Origin: Chloroflexota bacterium
GTDB taxonomy: Bacteria; Chloroflexota; Dehalococcoidia; Dehalococcoidales; UBA2162
Length of the DNA: 15,024 nt
Assembly (NCBI GenBank): GCA_016193545.1
Contig: JACPSA010000054.1
Span: 1-15,024 of the forward strand
Direction of reading: 5' to 3'
Shown: one piece after another, positions 1 to 6,071 of the stretch
Numbering within the stretch: the first letter of the stretch is position 1
How the letters are laid out: each line of letters starts with the position of its first letter
Translations under genes and position numbers: made by a program
Notes under the pieces: generated by a model
What the model was told of the DNA's origin: nothing
Databases searched by the model: none
What the model saw: only the letters and a program-made list of their open reading frames with translations

Positions 1-2
1 CA

Positions 3-152
3 ATACCCGAGGAGATAAAACGGCTCGATAAGAATCTCTTTTTAACGGGACGCTTCATGAGTGGTTGGGCGGTTTACATTGGACAATGGACTACCGATGG
101 GGTTAAGAACGCAATACTTAATTGGCTTCCACGCTCTCCGTTTCCAAATTAG
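3..152 (+). CDS. C-terminal end of an unrecognised protein, cut by the window edge
   Basis: An open frame enters from the left edge and runs to a TAG at 150-152, giving 49 residues. It contains ...GRFMSGWAVYIGQWTTDGV... and ends NWLPRSPFPN. The other two plus frames and all three minus frames have stops within this stretch, and the composition (several Trp, Gly and charged residues) looks protein-like. I do not recognise the family from this tail. The frame converges on the transketolase genes, with about 210 bases and a palindromic repeat between. It could be a chance open frame, since only the end is visible. Confidence 0.4.
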   Translation: MPEEIKRLDKNLFLTGRFMSGWAVYIGQWTTDGVKNAILNWLPRSPFPN

Positions 153-366
153 CGCAGCGACATTCCCGACGACCACCACACTCCAAAAACAGGCTGTTGG
201 TTTTGCTTTCTGGAGTAACCCCCTCTGAAGGCAGAATAATTCCCGAAGAACTCAAGACAAGTCGGCAAATCAAGCCCCAACCAGTGCTAAATCGGGTAAG
301 TTTTATCCATTAGAAAAGTCCCTCTCCCTCGAGGGGAGAGGCTAGGTGAGGGTGACTGACTTAGCA
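153..366. other. Gene-poor stretch between convergent genes
   Basis: No convincing gene is seen here. A 63-codon plus-strand frame (122-313) has no ribosome binding site, overlaps the partial gene in another frame and has an unremarkable composition. The right part holds a GC-rich palindrome, described separately. Confidence 0.5.
311..358 (-). terminator. Palindromic repeat, probable terminator after transketolase
   Basis: Inverted arms CCTCTCCC (321-328) and GGGAGAGG (334-341) form a stable hairpin. On the minus strand it is followed by GACTTTTCTA, a short T-rich run, so it could end the transketolase transcript, which stops at 367. The surrounding sequence (tccctctccc...gaggggagaggctaggtgagggtga) resembles a GC-rich intergenic repeat found in many bacterial genomes, so it may be a dispersed repeat serving as terminator. 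The T-run is short. Confidence 0.45.
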
Positions 367-1314
367 CTAGCTTAGCTTCTTTCTTTTGAGTACATCACGC
401 ACTGCCTGCGCAATATCCTTAGCCGTCAGGCCATACATCTCCAGAAGCTCGGCAGGCTTACCCGATGTGGCATAGGTATCCTTGATGGCGATGAATCCCA
501 TCGGCACCGGCTGGTGACGGGCAACAATCCGGGCAACAATACTGCCCAGGCCACCGTGTTCCAGATGCTCCTCGGCAGTAACAATCGCCCCGGTATCAGC
601 CGCCGCCTTAATAATGGCCACCTCATCGACCGGTTTCAGGGTGGGCATATTCATCACAGCGCAGTCGATGCCCTGCCGTTTGAGTTTATCAGCCGCTTCC
701 AGAGCCGAGACTACCATAATACCGATAGCGATGATAGTGGCATCCTTGCCCTGCCTCATCATCACTGCTTTACCCGGATTAAAGCGGTAGTCGCTATTAT
801 AGACCATCGGTACTTTGGGACGGCCCAGCCTGATATAGTAAGGGCCGTAGTTAGCCGCCGCCGCCTTTACTGCCTGGGCAGCCTCGATAGCATCGGCAGG
901 CACAATAACTGTAAAACCGGGCAGCGAGCCGATAAGAGCCAGGTCCTCGATAGCCTGATGTGAAGAGCCGTCTTCACCGACACTGATGCCCCCGTGAGTG
1001 GTTACCAGCTTGACATTGAATCCGGGTTGAGCAACTGACATCCGCACCTGGTCGAAGCAACGTCCGGGAGCGAAAACAGCAAAAGTGCTGGCAAAGGGTA
1101 TCTTACCCGAAGCCGCCAGCCCGGCGGCGATACTGACCATATTCTGCTCGGCGATTCCGCAATCAAAGAAACGGTCGGGAAACTCTTTGGCAAAGAAACG
1201 AGTCATCGTCGACTGGGACAGGTCGGCATCCAGCACGACAATATCCGGGTTCTCCCTGCCCAGCTCAACCAGGGTTTGACCGTAGGCATCCCTCAACGCA
1301 ATTTCTTCAGGCAT
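367..1314 (-). CDS. Transketolase, C-terminal subunit
   Basis: This is the pyrimidine-binding plus C-terminal half of a split transketolase. With the N-terminal subunit it moves two-carbon units between sugar phosphates in the cytoplasmic non-oxidative pentose phosphate pathway. At 315 residues it has the usual length for this half. Visible features are DADLSQST (29-36), the GIAEQNM motif (53-59) whose Glu activates thiamine diphosphate in this family, the following AAGLAASGKIPF stretch, and THGGISVGEDGSSHQ (106-120). The ATG lies 2 nt after the stop of the N-terminal subunit, so the two are surely co-transcribed and probably translationally coupled. A 1-deoxyxylulose-5-phosphate synthase half is less likely, because the partner is a plain transketolase N-half. 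Confidence 0.93.
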   Translation of the reverse strand: MPEEIALRDAYGQTLVELGRENPDIVVLDADLSQSTMTRFFAKEFPDRFFDCGIAEQNMVSIAAGLAASGKIPFASTFAVFAPGRCFDQVRMSVAQPGFNVKLVTTHGGISVGEDGSSHQAIEDLALIGSLPGFTVIVPADAIEAAQAVKAAAANYGPYYIRLGRPKVPMVYNSDYRFNPGKAVMMRQGKDATIIAIGIMVVSALEAADKLKRQGIDCAVMNMPTLKPVDEVAIIKAAADTGAIVTAEEHLEHGGLGSIVARIVARHQPVPMGFIAIKDTYATSGKPAELLEMYGLTAKDIAQAVRDVLKRKKLS

Positions 1315-1316
1315 AA

Positions 1317-2186
1317 CTAAGCCAGTTCCTTCAGGGCTATCTCCACCTCAGCCGCCGTCGGCGCTTTGCCGTGAAAAGCCGGGTTATTCTCCATAAAGCT
1401 GACCCCTTTACCCTTGATGGTATGGGCAATAATGACGGTAGGCTGAGCTTTAATCGATTTGGCATGTTCAAAGGCATCGATAATCTGGTTTAAGTCATGA
1501 CCATCGACCTCGATAACATTCCAGCCAAAGGCCTGCCACTTCTTATTGAAGGGAGCTAAATTCATAACATCACGGTTCCAACCATCAATCTGCAGCCCGT
1601 TATTATCCACGATAGCCACCAGGTTATCCACCTTAAAATGGGCAGCGGCCATGGCTGCCTCCCAGACCTGTCCCTCATCACACTCCCCGTCACCCAGCAA
1701 GACATGTACCCGGTATTCCTGTGAATTGAGCCGCCCCGCCAGGGCAACCCCGATACCAAAAGATAACCCCTGTCCCAAGGAACCCGCCGACATCTCTACC
1801 CCCGGAGTAGTGGTACAGCAAGCATGGCCCTGGAGCCGACTGGATAGCTGTCTCAGAGTAGTCAACTCCTCTACCGGGAAGTAGCCACTCTCCGCCAGAG
1901 CGGCATAGAGCAGAGGAGCGGCGTGCCCCTTGCTGAGGATAAACCTGTCCCTCTCCGGCCAGGCGGGGTTCTCCGGGTTATGACGCATCACTCTGAAATA
2001 GAGTGCCGCAACAATTTCCACCGCCGATAGTGAGCCCCCCGGGTGACCACTGCCCGCCTTCCCCGTCATCATAATAATATGACGGCGTAGCTTCTTAGCC
2101 ATCACCGTCATCTCAGCTACTAACATTGACTTCGACCCGATAGCGGCGTCAACCCTGGTTTTTGAACTGTCACCCGACTTTGGCAT
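1317..2186 (-). CDS. Transketolase, N-terminal subunit
   Basis: This is the thiamine-diphosphate-binding half of the split transketolase, partner of the gene just downstream. From the ATG at 2186 it is 289 residues long. It shows GKAGSGHPGGSLS (42-54), SKGHAAP (85-91), the thiamine/metal motif GDGECDEGQVWEA (165-177) and the paired Asn at 195-196 that completes that motif. An in-frame TTG at 2228 would add 14 residues but has no ribosome binding site. GGAG with a 7-nt spacer stands before the ATG at 2186, so I prefer that start. A strong hairpin plus T-run sits just upstream and may attenuate expression. Confidence 0.93.
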   Translation of the reverse strand: MPKSGDSSKTRVDAAIGSKSMLVAEMTVMAKKLRRHIIMMTGKAGSGHPGGSLSAVEIVAALYFRVMRHNPENPAWPERDRFILSKGHAAPLLYAALAESGYFPVEELTTLRQLSSRLQGHACCTTTPGVEMSAGSLGQGLSFGIGVALAGRLNSQEYRVHVLLGDGECDEGQVWEAAMAAAHFKVDNLVAIVDNNGLQIDGWNRDVMNLAPFNKKWQAFGWNVIEVDGHDLNQIIDAFEHAKSIKAQPTVIIAHTIKGKGVSFMENNPAFHGKAPTAAEVEIALKELA

Positions 2187-2230
2187 TATCACACTCCAGA
2201 CAAAGAAACTTCCTTTCAGTTCCGGCAATT

Positions 2231-2267
2231 AACAACAAAACCCCGGCTTCCATCATTGCTGCCGAGG
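2231..2267 (-). terminator. Intrinsic terminator or attenuator ahead of transketolase
   Basis: On the minus strand, CCTCGGC (2267-2261) and GCCGGGG (2247-2241) form a 7-bp stem with one G-T pair around a 13-nt loop, followed by TTTTGTTGTT (2240-2231). The structure lies about 45 nt before the transketolase start, which leaves little room for a promoter after it. It either ends read-through from the GNAT/tmk unit or acts as an attenuator within the transketolase leader. Confidence 0.6.
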
Positions 2268-2322
2268 TTCTGGTTATGAACATTCTACTGACCGTACCGC
2301 TGAAAATTCTCACTTTCAGTTT

Positions 2323-2352
2323 ATCATACACCAATTTGTCATGCCAGGTCTA
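2323..2352 (-). promoter_or_regulatory. Weak candidate promoter for the transketolase genes
   Basis: On the minus strand TAGACC (2352-2347) and TATGAT (2328-2323) are 18 nt apart and resemble -35 and -10 boxes. The start would fall upstream of the terminator-like hairpin at 2231-2267, giving a leader of roughly 130 nt. The -35 match is only partial, so this is tentative. Confidence 0.3.
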
Positions 2353-2390
2353 TATATAACGGATTCTTCTCAATCTTGGTTGCTTATAAA

Positions 2391-2513
2391 CCTCTCCCCC
2401 TTATTCCCCCTCTCCTTTCAAGAAGAGGGGGAAGATATTTTAGAGAGGGGGGCGAAGCCCCCTCTCGTCTCACTCCCCCTTCCCTTAATAAGGGAAGGGG
2501 GCAGGGGGATAGG
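2391..2513. repeat. GC-rich palindromic intergenic repeat, copy A
   Basis: About 123 bases with C-rich and G-rich arms (left cctctcccccttattccccct, near-matching copy B; right aagggggcagggggatagg) and a central palindrome built on GAGAGGGGGGCGAAGCCCCCTCTC. It closely matches copy B (5925-6052) in order and orientation, and the ends of the interrupted copy C (3681-3898). It fills the gap between the GNAT gene and the transketolase leader. No protein is encoded, so a non-autonomous, MITE- or REP-like element is the likely identity. Confidence 0.75.
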
Positions 2514-2530
2514 TTGCTAAACGAGCGCAA

Positions 2531-2959
2531 TCAGAGCGTCTTGACATACCTGCCCATTCGGGGGTCTCGTTCGTAGCCTTTATCTTTTAAAGAGTCCCAA
2601 AATGAAGTTGCTAGGGCGTCTTCATGCTCAACCAAAATGGAAAGCCTCTTTGCTCCTTTAGCTAAGAGGCGGCGCTCGGCTTCCCTTATCAAGGCTGTAC
2701 CAATGTCTTGTCGTCTATACTCTGGTAGCACGGCGAGGCGGTAGATATTGCCCCGCCAGCCATCCCAACCACCAACTACAGTTCCTATGAGTTGCCTATC
2801 ATGTTCAGCAACCAAGAATAGCTCACCATTCTCTTGAACAAGCCGCTTCAATTCCTTAATATTGTCATTAATACTAGGGGTGACCTCTGCTTCTTTCCAC
2901 AGGCTTAAGACGGCAGCACACTCATTGAAGCGACACGGTCTAATGATTACACTTGCCAC
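2531..2959 (-). CDS. GNAT-family N-acetyltransferase
   Basis: A 142-residue protein of the Gcn5-related acetyltransferase fold, which moves acetyl from acetyl-CoA to an amine. The substrate cannot be read from the sequence. The acetyl-CoA-binding motif A is clear: YRLAVLPEYRRQDIGTAL (73-90), with the R/Q-x-x-G-x-A loop at 83-88. The preceding strand LFLVAEHDRQLIGTVVGG (48-65) and the C-terminal WDSLKDKGYERD, a typical GNAT final helix and strand, also fit. The start is a GTG at 2959. A purine-rich GGGAGGGG lies upstream but at a long spacing (about 12 nt). It begins 18 nt after tmk and is probably co-transcribed with it. It has no evident link to B12. Confidence 0.85.
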   Translation of the reverse strand: MASVIIRPCRFNECAAVLSLWKEAEVTPSINDNIKELKRLVQENGELFLVAEHDRQLIGTVVGGWDGWRGNIYRLAVLPEYRRQDIGTALIREAERRLLAKGAKRLSILVEHEDALATSFWDSLKDKGYERDPRMGRYVKTL

Positions 2960-2977
2960 ATCGAGATTGCCCCTCCC

Positions 2978-3592
2978 TCAACGTGAAAGTAGCTGGCTCA
3001 CCTTTTCCCAGATAATCTCCTTTATTCTGGCTTTTGATTGACGACCATCTATCACCAGCCAGCGCTCCGGTTCGCTGGTAGCCAGCTTGAGATAACCGTT
3101 CCGTACCTTCCGGTGGAAAGCAAGGTTCTCCTGCTCAAAACGGTCATGCCTTTTGCCTTCTTTGCGAGCCAACCCTTCCCCAACCGGCATATCCAGCAGT
3201 ACGGTTAAGTCGGGAATCAGCCCTCTGGTCGCTGCGTTATTAATCGTCCTGACCAGCATCAAATCCAGCCTCCGCCCGTAGCTCTGGTAGGCAATCGTCG
3301 AATCGGTATAGCGGTCGCAGATAACAACCTTACCCTCTTTTAAGGCAGGCTGGATAACCTCAGCGACTAACTGGGCACGGGAAGCATTAAACATTAACAG
3401 TTCAGTCAGCGGTGATATACCGGCACCGCTCCATTTGACCAGGCATGCCAGTCTCTGACCGAGTGGTGTACCGCCCGGTTCGTGGGTCAGTAATACTGGG
3501 ATAGCTAGCCCGGATAGCCTCCGGCATAACGCCCTGGACTGGAGGGTCTTACCACTCCCCTCCCCCCCTTCAAAAGTAATGAACAGAGCCAT
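2978..3592 (-). CDS. tmk: Thymidylate kinase
   Basis: Phosphorylates dTMP to dTDP with ATP, an essential cytoplasmic step toward dTTP. The 204 residues match the usual family length. The P-loop GGEGSGKT is at 9-16, HEPGGT (37-42) is typical of the dTMP-binding region, the family DR(Y) signature is in VVICDRYTDSTIAYQ (89-103), and the basic LID segment RKEGKRHDRFEQE is at 143-155. The ATG at 3592 is placed by the family's usual N-terminus. The nearest purine-rich site (GAGG) is about 12 nt away and weak. A composite repeat of about 215 bases separates it from cobU upstream, so it may be transcribed independently of the B12 genes. Confidence 0.95.
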   Translation of the reverse strand: MALFITFEGGEGSGKTLQSRALCRRLSGLAIPVLLTHEPGGTPLGQRLACLVKWSGAGISPLTELLMFNASRAQLVAEVIQPALKEGKVVICDRYTDSTIAYQSYGRRLDLMLVRTINNAATRGLIPDLTVLLDMPVGEGLARKEGKRHDRFEQENLAFHRKVRNGYLKLATSEPERWLVIDGRQSKARIKEIIWEKVSQLLSR

Positions 3593-3680
3593 TGTTACTA
3601 CTAGCCTCTTCGAACTTTATTCGCAGTTTATCACGGTACGGATAAAACTCACAAGAGACTTATTTAAGATTGTTTGCCAA

Positions 3681-3898
3681 CCTATCCCCCTAACCCCCCC
3701 TCGTGTCACCCTGGAGTCCTTCAGCGGAAGGACGAAGGGTCTCAGGTCGAAGACTCTTCGAGGTAGCGGGGTTTATCCGTGTATCGCCAGCCCCACCCTG
3801 AGATTCTTCGTCGTCCTTCCTTGGAAGGACTCCTCCAGAATGACATTTGAGGCAAGACTATTAGTAAGGAGAGGGGGATTAAGGGGGTGAGGTCAATA
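3681..3898. repeat. Composite repeat: family-A/B element interrupted by a second element (copy C)
   Basis: The outer ends, cctatccccctaacccccc (3681-3699) and gagggggattaagggggtga (3871-3890) continuing into ggtcaata, match the right and left ends of copy B (5925-6052) in reverse-complement orientation. The middle of that family is missing, and in its place lies a different palindromic element at 3704-3845. This looks like one repeat inserted into, or replacing the core of, another. It fills nearly all of the 315-base gap between cobU and tmk. Confidence 0.65.
3704..3845. repeat. 142-base inverted-repeat element nested in copy C
   Basis: The element begins TGTCACCCTGGAGTCCTTC and ends GGACTCCTCCAGAATGACA. 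Reverse-complemented, the end reads TGTCATTCTGGAGGAGTCC, so these are imperfect terminal inverted repeats. The two halves stay similar further inward (GGAAGGACGAAGGGTCTCAGG against GGAAGGACGACGAAGAATCTCAGG), making the element a long imperfect palindrome. It has no open frame of note. It looks like a non-autonomous mobile (MITE-like) repeat. Confidence 0.65.
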
Positions 3899-3908
3899 AG
3901 CAATCCTC

Positions 3909-4478
3909 TTATCTACCCGAATGACCGGCAGGTTTTATCCGCATTGGCAAGCCGGCGACCATCAGGTAAACCTCGTCAGCCCGCCGTGCCAGCATCTGGT
4001 TGGCCCTGCCCAGTAAGTCACGATAGCACCGGCTCATCTGGTTAGCCGGCACCAGCCCGGCACCAACCTCATTGGTCACCATAATGAAGTCGACATCGAG
4101 TCGGTCAATACAGTCTATCAGTTCATCAATTTCACTGACGATATCTTTTTCAACGAGCGAAGCATCGATATCTTCAGCAGCCGGGCCGGCATACCGGGCA
4201 AAAATATTATTAATCAGCAGCGTGATACAATCGATAATGACCACCTGAGCCACACCGATTTCTTGCCGAATCCGGCTGCCCAGGTGTGTAGTCACTTCAA
4301 GGGTAGTCCAGGCCGCCGGTCTGGTACGGCGGTGCTCGGCAATGCGCTGCCGCATCTCTTCATCACCGGCAAAGGCGGTAGCCACAAAGAGCACCGACTT
4401 AGCCGACTTCAGAGCCAGTTCTTGGGCAAAACGGCTCTTGCCACTGCGAGCGCCACCGGTTATCAAGATGCTTGTCAA
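3909..4478 (-). CDS. cobU: Adenosylcobinamide kinase / adenosylcobinamide-phosphate guanylyltransferase
   Basis: A bifunctional cytoplasmic enzyme that phosphorylates adenosylcobinamide and then transfers GMP from GTP to give adenosylcobinamide-GDP, the substrate of CobS. At 189 residues it has the normal bacterial CobU length. The P-loop GGARSGKS is at 8-15, the His of AEHRRTRP (His49) matches the guanylylated histidine region of the family, and VTNEVGAGLVPAN (134-146) followed by YRDLLGRANQ is a CobU hallmark. The start is TTG at 4478, with AGGGG about 6 nt upstream. A repeat of about 40 bases separates it from the DUF71 gene. Having CobU rather than archaeal CobY supports a bacterial host. 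Confidence 0.95.
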   Translation of the reverse strand: MTSILITGGARSGKSRFAQELALKSAKSVLFVATAFAGDEEMRQRIAEHRRTRPAAWTTLEVTTHLGSRIRQEIGVAQVVIIDCITLLINNIFARYAGPAAEDIDASLVEKDIVSEIDELIDCIDRLDVDFIMVTNEVGAGLVPANQMSRCYRDLLGRANQMLARRADEVYLMVAGLPMRIKPAGHSGR

Positions 4479-4515
4479 CCCTATCCCCTTTACCTCTTGT
4501 CCAAAAAGGTATCAT

Positions 4516-4556
4516 TGTCATTGCGAGTCCTTCAGTGGAAGGACGTGGCAATCCCG
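4516..4556. repeat. Short palindromic repeat between DUF71 and cobU
   Basis: It reads TGTCATTGCGA, then a perfect hairpin GTCCTTC-AGTG-GAAGGAC (4527-4544), then GTGGCAATCCCG. The outer ATTGC/GCAAT bases also pair. The TGTCATT...GAGTCCTTC start resembles the ends of the 142-base element at 3704-3845, suggesting a related small mobile repeat. The hairpin has no T-run in either direction, so it is not an obvious terminator. Confidence 0.55.
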
Positions 4557-4579
4557 GTGATGGGACACTCCCTGCTTTA

Positions 4580-5257
4580 TCACTTCGCCTTTAACTCGCA
4601 CTTTTGAATCTCTAAAAACCAGTGCTCATCACGGCGAATATTTCTGGTCTCCGTAATCTCAAGTCGTTTCTGGAACAGGGGCCCATCGGTAACCAGAGTA
4701 TGATACTCTCCGGCTTCACCGCAGGGCGTGATTTCCCTGGTCTTACTGAGTTCAGCCAAGTCCCTGATGAAATTCAAATCTATCTTGCGTCCCAGCCATT
4801 CTTCACCCAGCAGTTCAGCTTTAGTGGCGACCACCACCGCCTCAAATCCCAGGCTGATAAAGTCTCTCAGTATCTTATCCTGACTCCGACCCCATAAGGG
4901 CAAATGGGCAGTGATATCTACATCCTGACATACCCGTTCAACCCACTGCCTGTGCTCAATAAAGTCGATATCGCCAAAAACGCCACCATCGATTCCCTCA
5001 TGCCTGAAGCCGCGGAGCATATCCTTAAACTCGGCTTCGTAGTTATCTTGGCCCGTCCGCCGCTGCACCAGCGGAATGCCGATTGCCCGCGATTGTTCCC
5101 TCAATACCCAGGACGGTAGTCCATGACTACGCGAACGCTGGCCATCCTCGGACACCGTATTGGCTAGATAACGGACCTGGCAGCCATCCAGCGTCGCCAG
5201 ATAACCGGCCAGACAACAATCTTTACCCCCGCTCCACGAGATAAACACCTGGTTCAT
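4580..5257 (-). CDS. DUF71/COG2102 ATP pyrophosphatase, probable B12-salvage type
   Basis: A 225-residue N-type ATP pyrophosphatase. The PP-loop SGGKDC at 9-14 binds ATP. The diagnostic DUF71 C-terminal block is CGEAGEYHTLVTDGPLFQKR (179-198), with GVFGDID (92-98) and LPLWGRSQDKIL (119-130) between. The archaeal and eukaryotic members are diphthine-ammonia ligases that adenylate diphthine and form an amide. Bacteria lack diphthamide, and comparative genomics has linked a bacterial DUF71 subgroup to B12 salvage. Its position 24 nt after cobC and upstream of cobU supports that assignment, but the substrate is unproven. The ATG has GGGAGG 5 nt upstream. Confidence 0.85.
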   Translation of the reverse strand: MNQVFISWSGGKDCCLAGYLATLDGCQVRYLANTVSEDGQRSRSHGLPSWVLREQSRAIGIPLVQRRTGQDNYEAEFKDMLRGFRHEGIDGGVFGDIDFIEHRQWVERVCQDVDITAHLPLWGRSQDKILRDFISLGFEAVVVATKAELLGEEWLGRKIDLNFIRDLAELSKTREITPCGEAGEYHTLVTDGPLFQKRLEITETRNIRRDEHWFLEIQKCELKAK

Positions 5258-5281
5258 ATTAACCTCCCTGAATACCTTTAA

Positions 5282-5896
5282 TCAGCCCGTCTCCCTCAGA
5301 TGGGAAGTATCGTTCAAGAGACTTATTATTGCCCGTTGCGGGTAGGTCTCAATAATACTGAGTGAAGCATTATCCAGACGAATCTGCCGCCAGTGTTCCA
5401 TCTCTATACCCAGCAGATGACACACCAGCACCCTCAACGGTCCGCTGTGCGAAACAATGAGCACCGTCTGCTCCGGTGCGTGTTTTTCCAGCCTGTCGAC
5501 AAACTTGCTCGTCCGCTCGATAAACTCGGTGAAACTCTCGCCGCCGGGAAAGCTGAGCTGAAGGCTAAAGTTAGTAATCAGTTCCGCTACCCCGGGATAA
5601 AGGTCCTTAATCTCTTGAAATGTCAACCCCTCGATACTGCCATAGTTTACTTCCCGCAGCTCGGGACAGGTTACAATATCCACATTGCAGGCGGCAGAAA
5701 TAATCTCAGCCGTAGCCAAAGCCCGTTTCAAATCGCTGGAGTAAACAGCGTCAATCTTCTCACCAGCCAGATGGTTACGCAGCTTCTCAACCTGCTCATA
5801 GCCCGTCGCATTCATCTCGACATCGCTATGCCCGGCGAATCTCCGCACACTATTGAACTCACTGATACCGTGTCTTACCAGCAGTAACCTGGTCAA
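5282..5896 (-). CDS. cobC: Alpha-ribazole phosphatase, histidine phosphatase family
   Basis: Predicted to remove the 5'-phosphate from adenosylcobalamin phosphate or alpha-ribazole phosphate, the last step of nucleotide-loop assembly. The 204 residues show the phosphohistidine motif LVRHG (6-10, His9), FAGHSDVEMNATG (20-32), YSSDLKRALATAE (52-64), the acidic PELREVNYGSIEG (78-90) and the second catalytic histidine in VSHSGPLRVL (148-157). The family also contains phosphoglycerate mutases, so the specific role rests on the neighbours: cobS upstream, DUF71 and cobU downstream. The start is TTG at 5896, preceded by an excellent AGGAGG 5 nt away. Copy B of the palindromic repeat lies between it and cobS. 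Confidence 0.88.
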   Translation of the reverse strand: MTRLLLVRHGISEFNSVRRFAGHSDVEMNATGYEQVEKLRNHLAGEKIDAVYSSDLKRALATAEIISAACNVDIVTCPELREVNYGSIEGLTFQEIKDLYPGVAELITNFSLQLSFPGGESFTEFIERTSKFVDRLEKHAPEQTVLIVSHSGPLRVLVCHLLGIEMEHWRQIRLDNASLSIIETYPQRAIISLLNDTSHLRETG

Positions 5897-5924
5897 GTAT
5901 TCCTCCTAAACAAGATTGTTTATT

Positions 5925-6052
5925 GACCTCACCCCCCTTAATCCCCCTTCCCTTACGAAGGAGAGGGGGAAGAGACTTTAGAGAGGGGCAAAGCCCCTCT
6001 CTTACCTACACTCCCCCTTCCCTTAGTAAGGGAAGGGGGTCAGGGGGATAGG
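5925..6052. repeat. GC-rich palindromic intergenic repeat, copy B
   Basis: About 128 bases, colinear with copy A. The left arm is cctcaccccccttaatcccc, the centre is a palindrome GAGAGGGGC-AAA-GCCCCTCTC, and the right part has CTTCCCTTAGTAAGGGAAG (a near-perfect hairpin) followed by gggtcagggggatagg. It separates cobS from cobC. It has no T-run typical of a terminator, but such stems in mRNA could affect processing or stability. Confidence 0.75.
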
Positions 6053-6071
6053 TCACAAAATGATTTTTCTC

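Noticed and set aside
122..313. 63-codon plus-strand frame near the left edge
   Set aside because: No ribosome binding site, overlaps the tail of another open frame, and has no recognisable protein pattern.
514..963. 149-codon plus-strand frame
   Set aside because: It lies fully antisense to the transketolase C-terminal subunit, whose motifs are intact. It is a shadow frame.
2170..2283. Minus-strand 37-codon frame (starting MFITRTSAAMM) across the terminator-like hairpin, considered as a leader peptide
   Set aside because: No ribosome binding site, no run of regulatory codons, and it overlaps the transketolase start. Chance is more likely.
3579..3890. 103-codon plus-strand frame in the cobU-tmk gap
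   Set aside because: It is a read-through of the two nested palindromic repeats and does not resemble a protein.
5393..5887. 164-codon plus-strand frame
   Set aside because: Antisense to cobC, with no initiation site or family motif.
2187..6071. Repeats considered as a CRISPR array
   Set aside because: There are only a few copies, they are 40-220 bases long, palindromic, kilobases apart and without regular spacers or cas genes.
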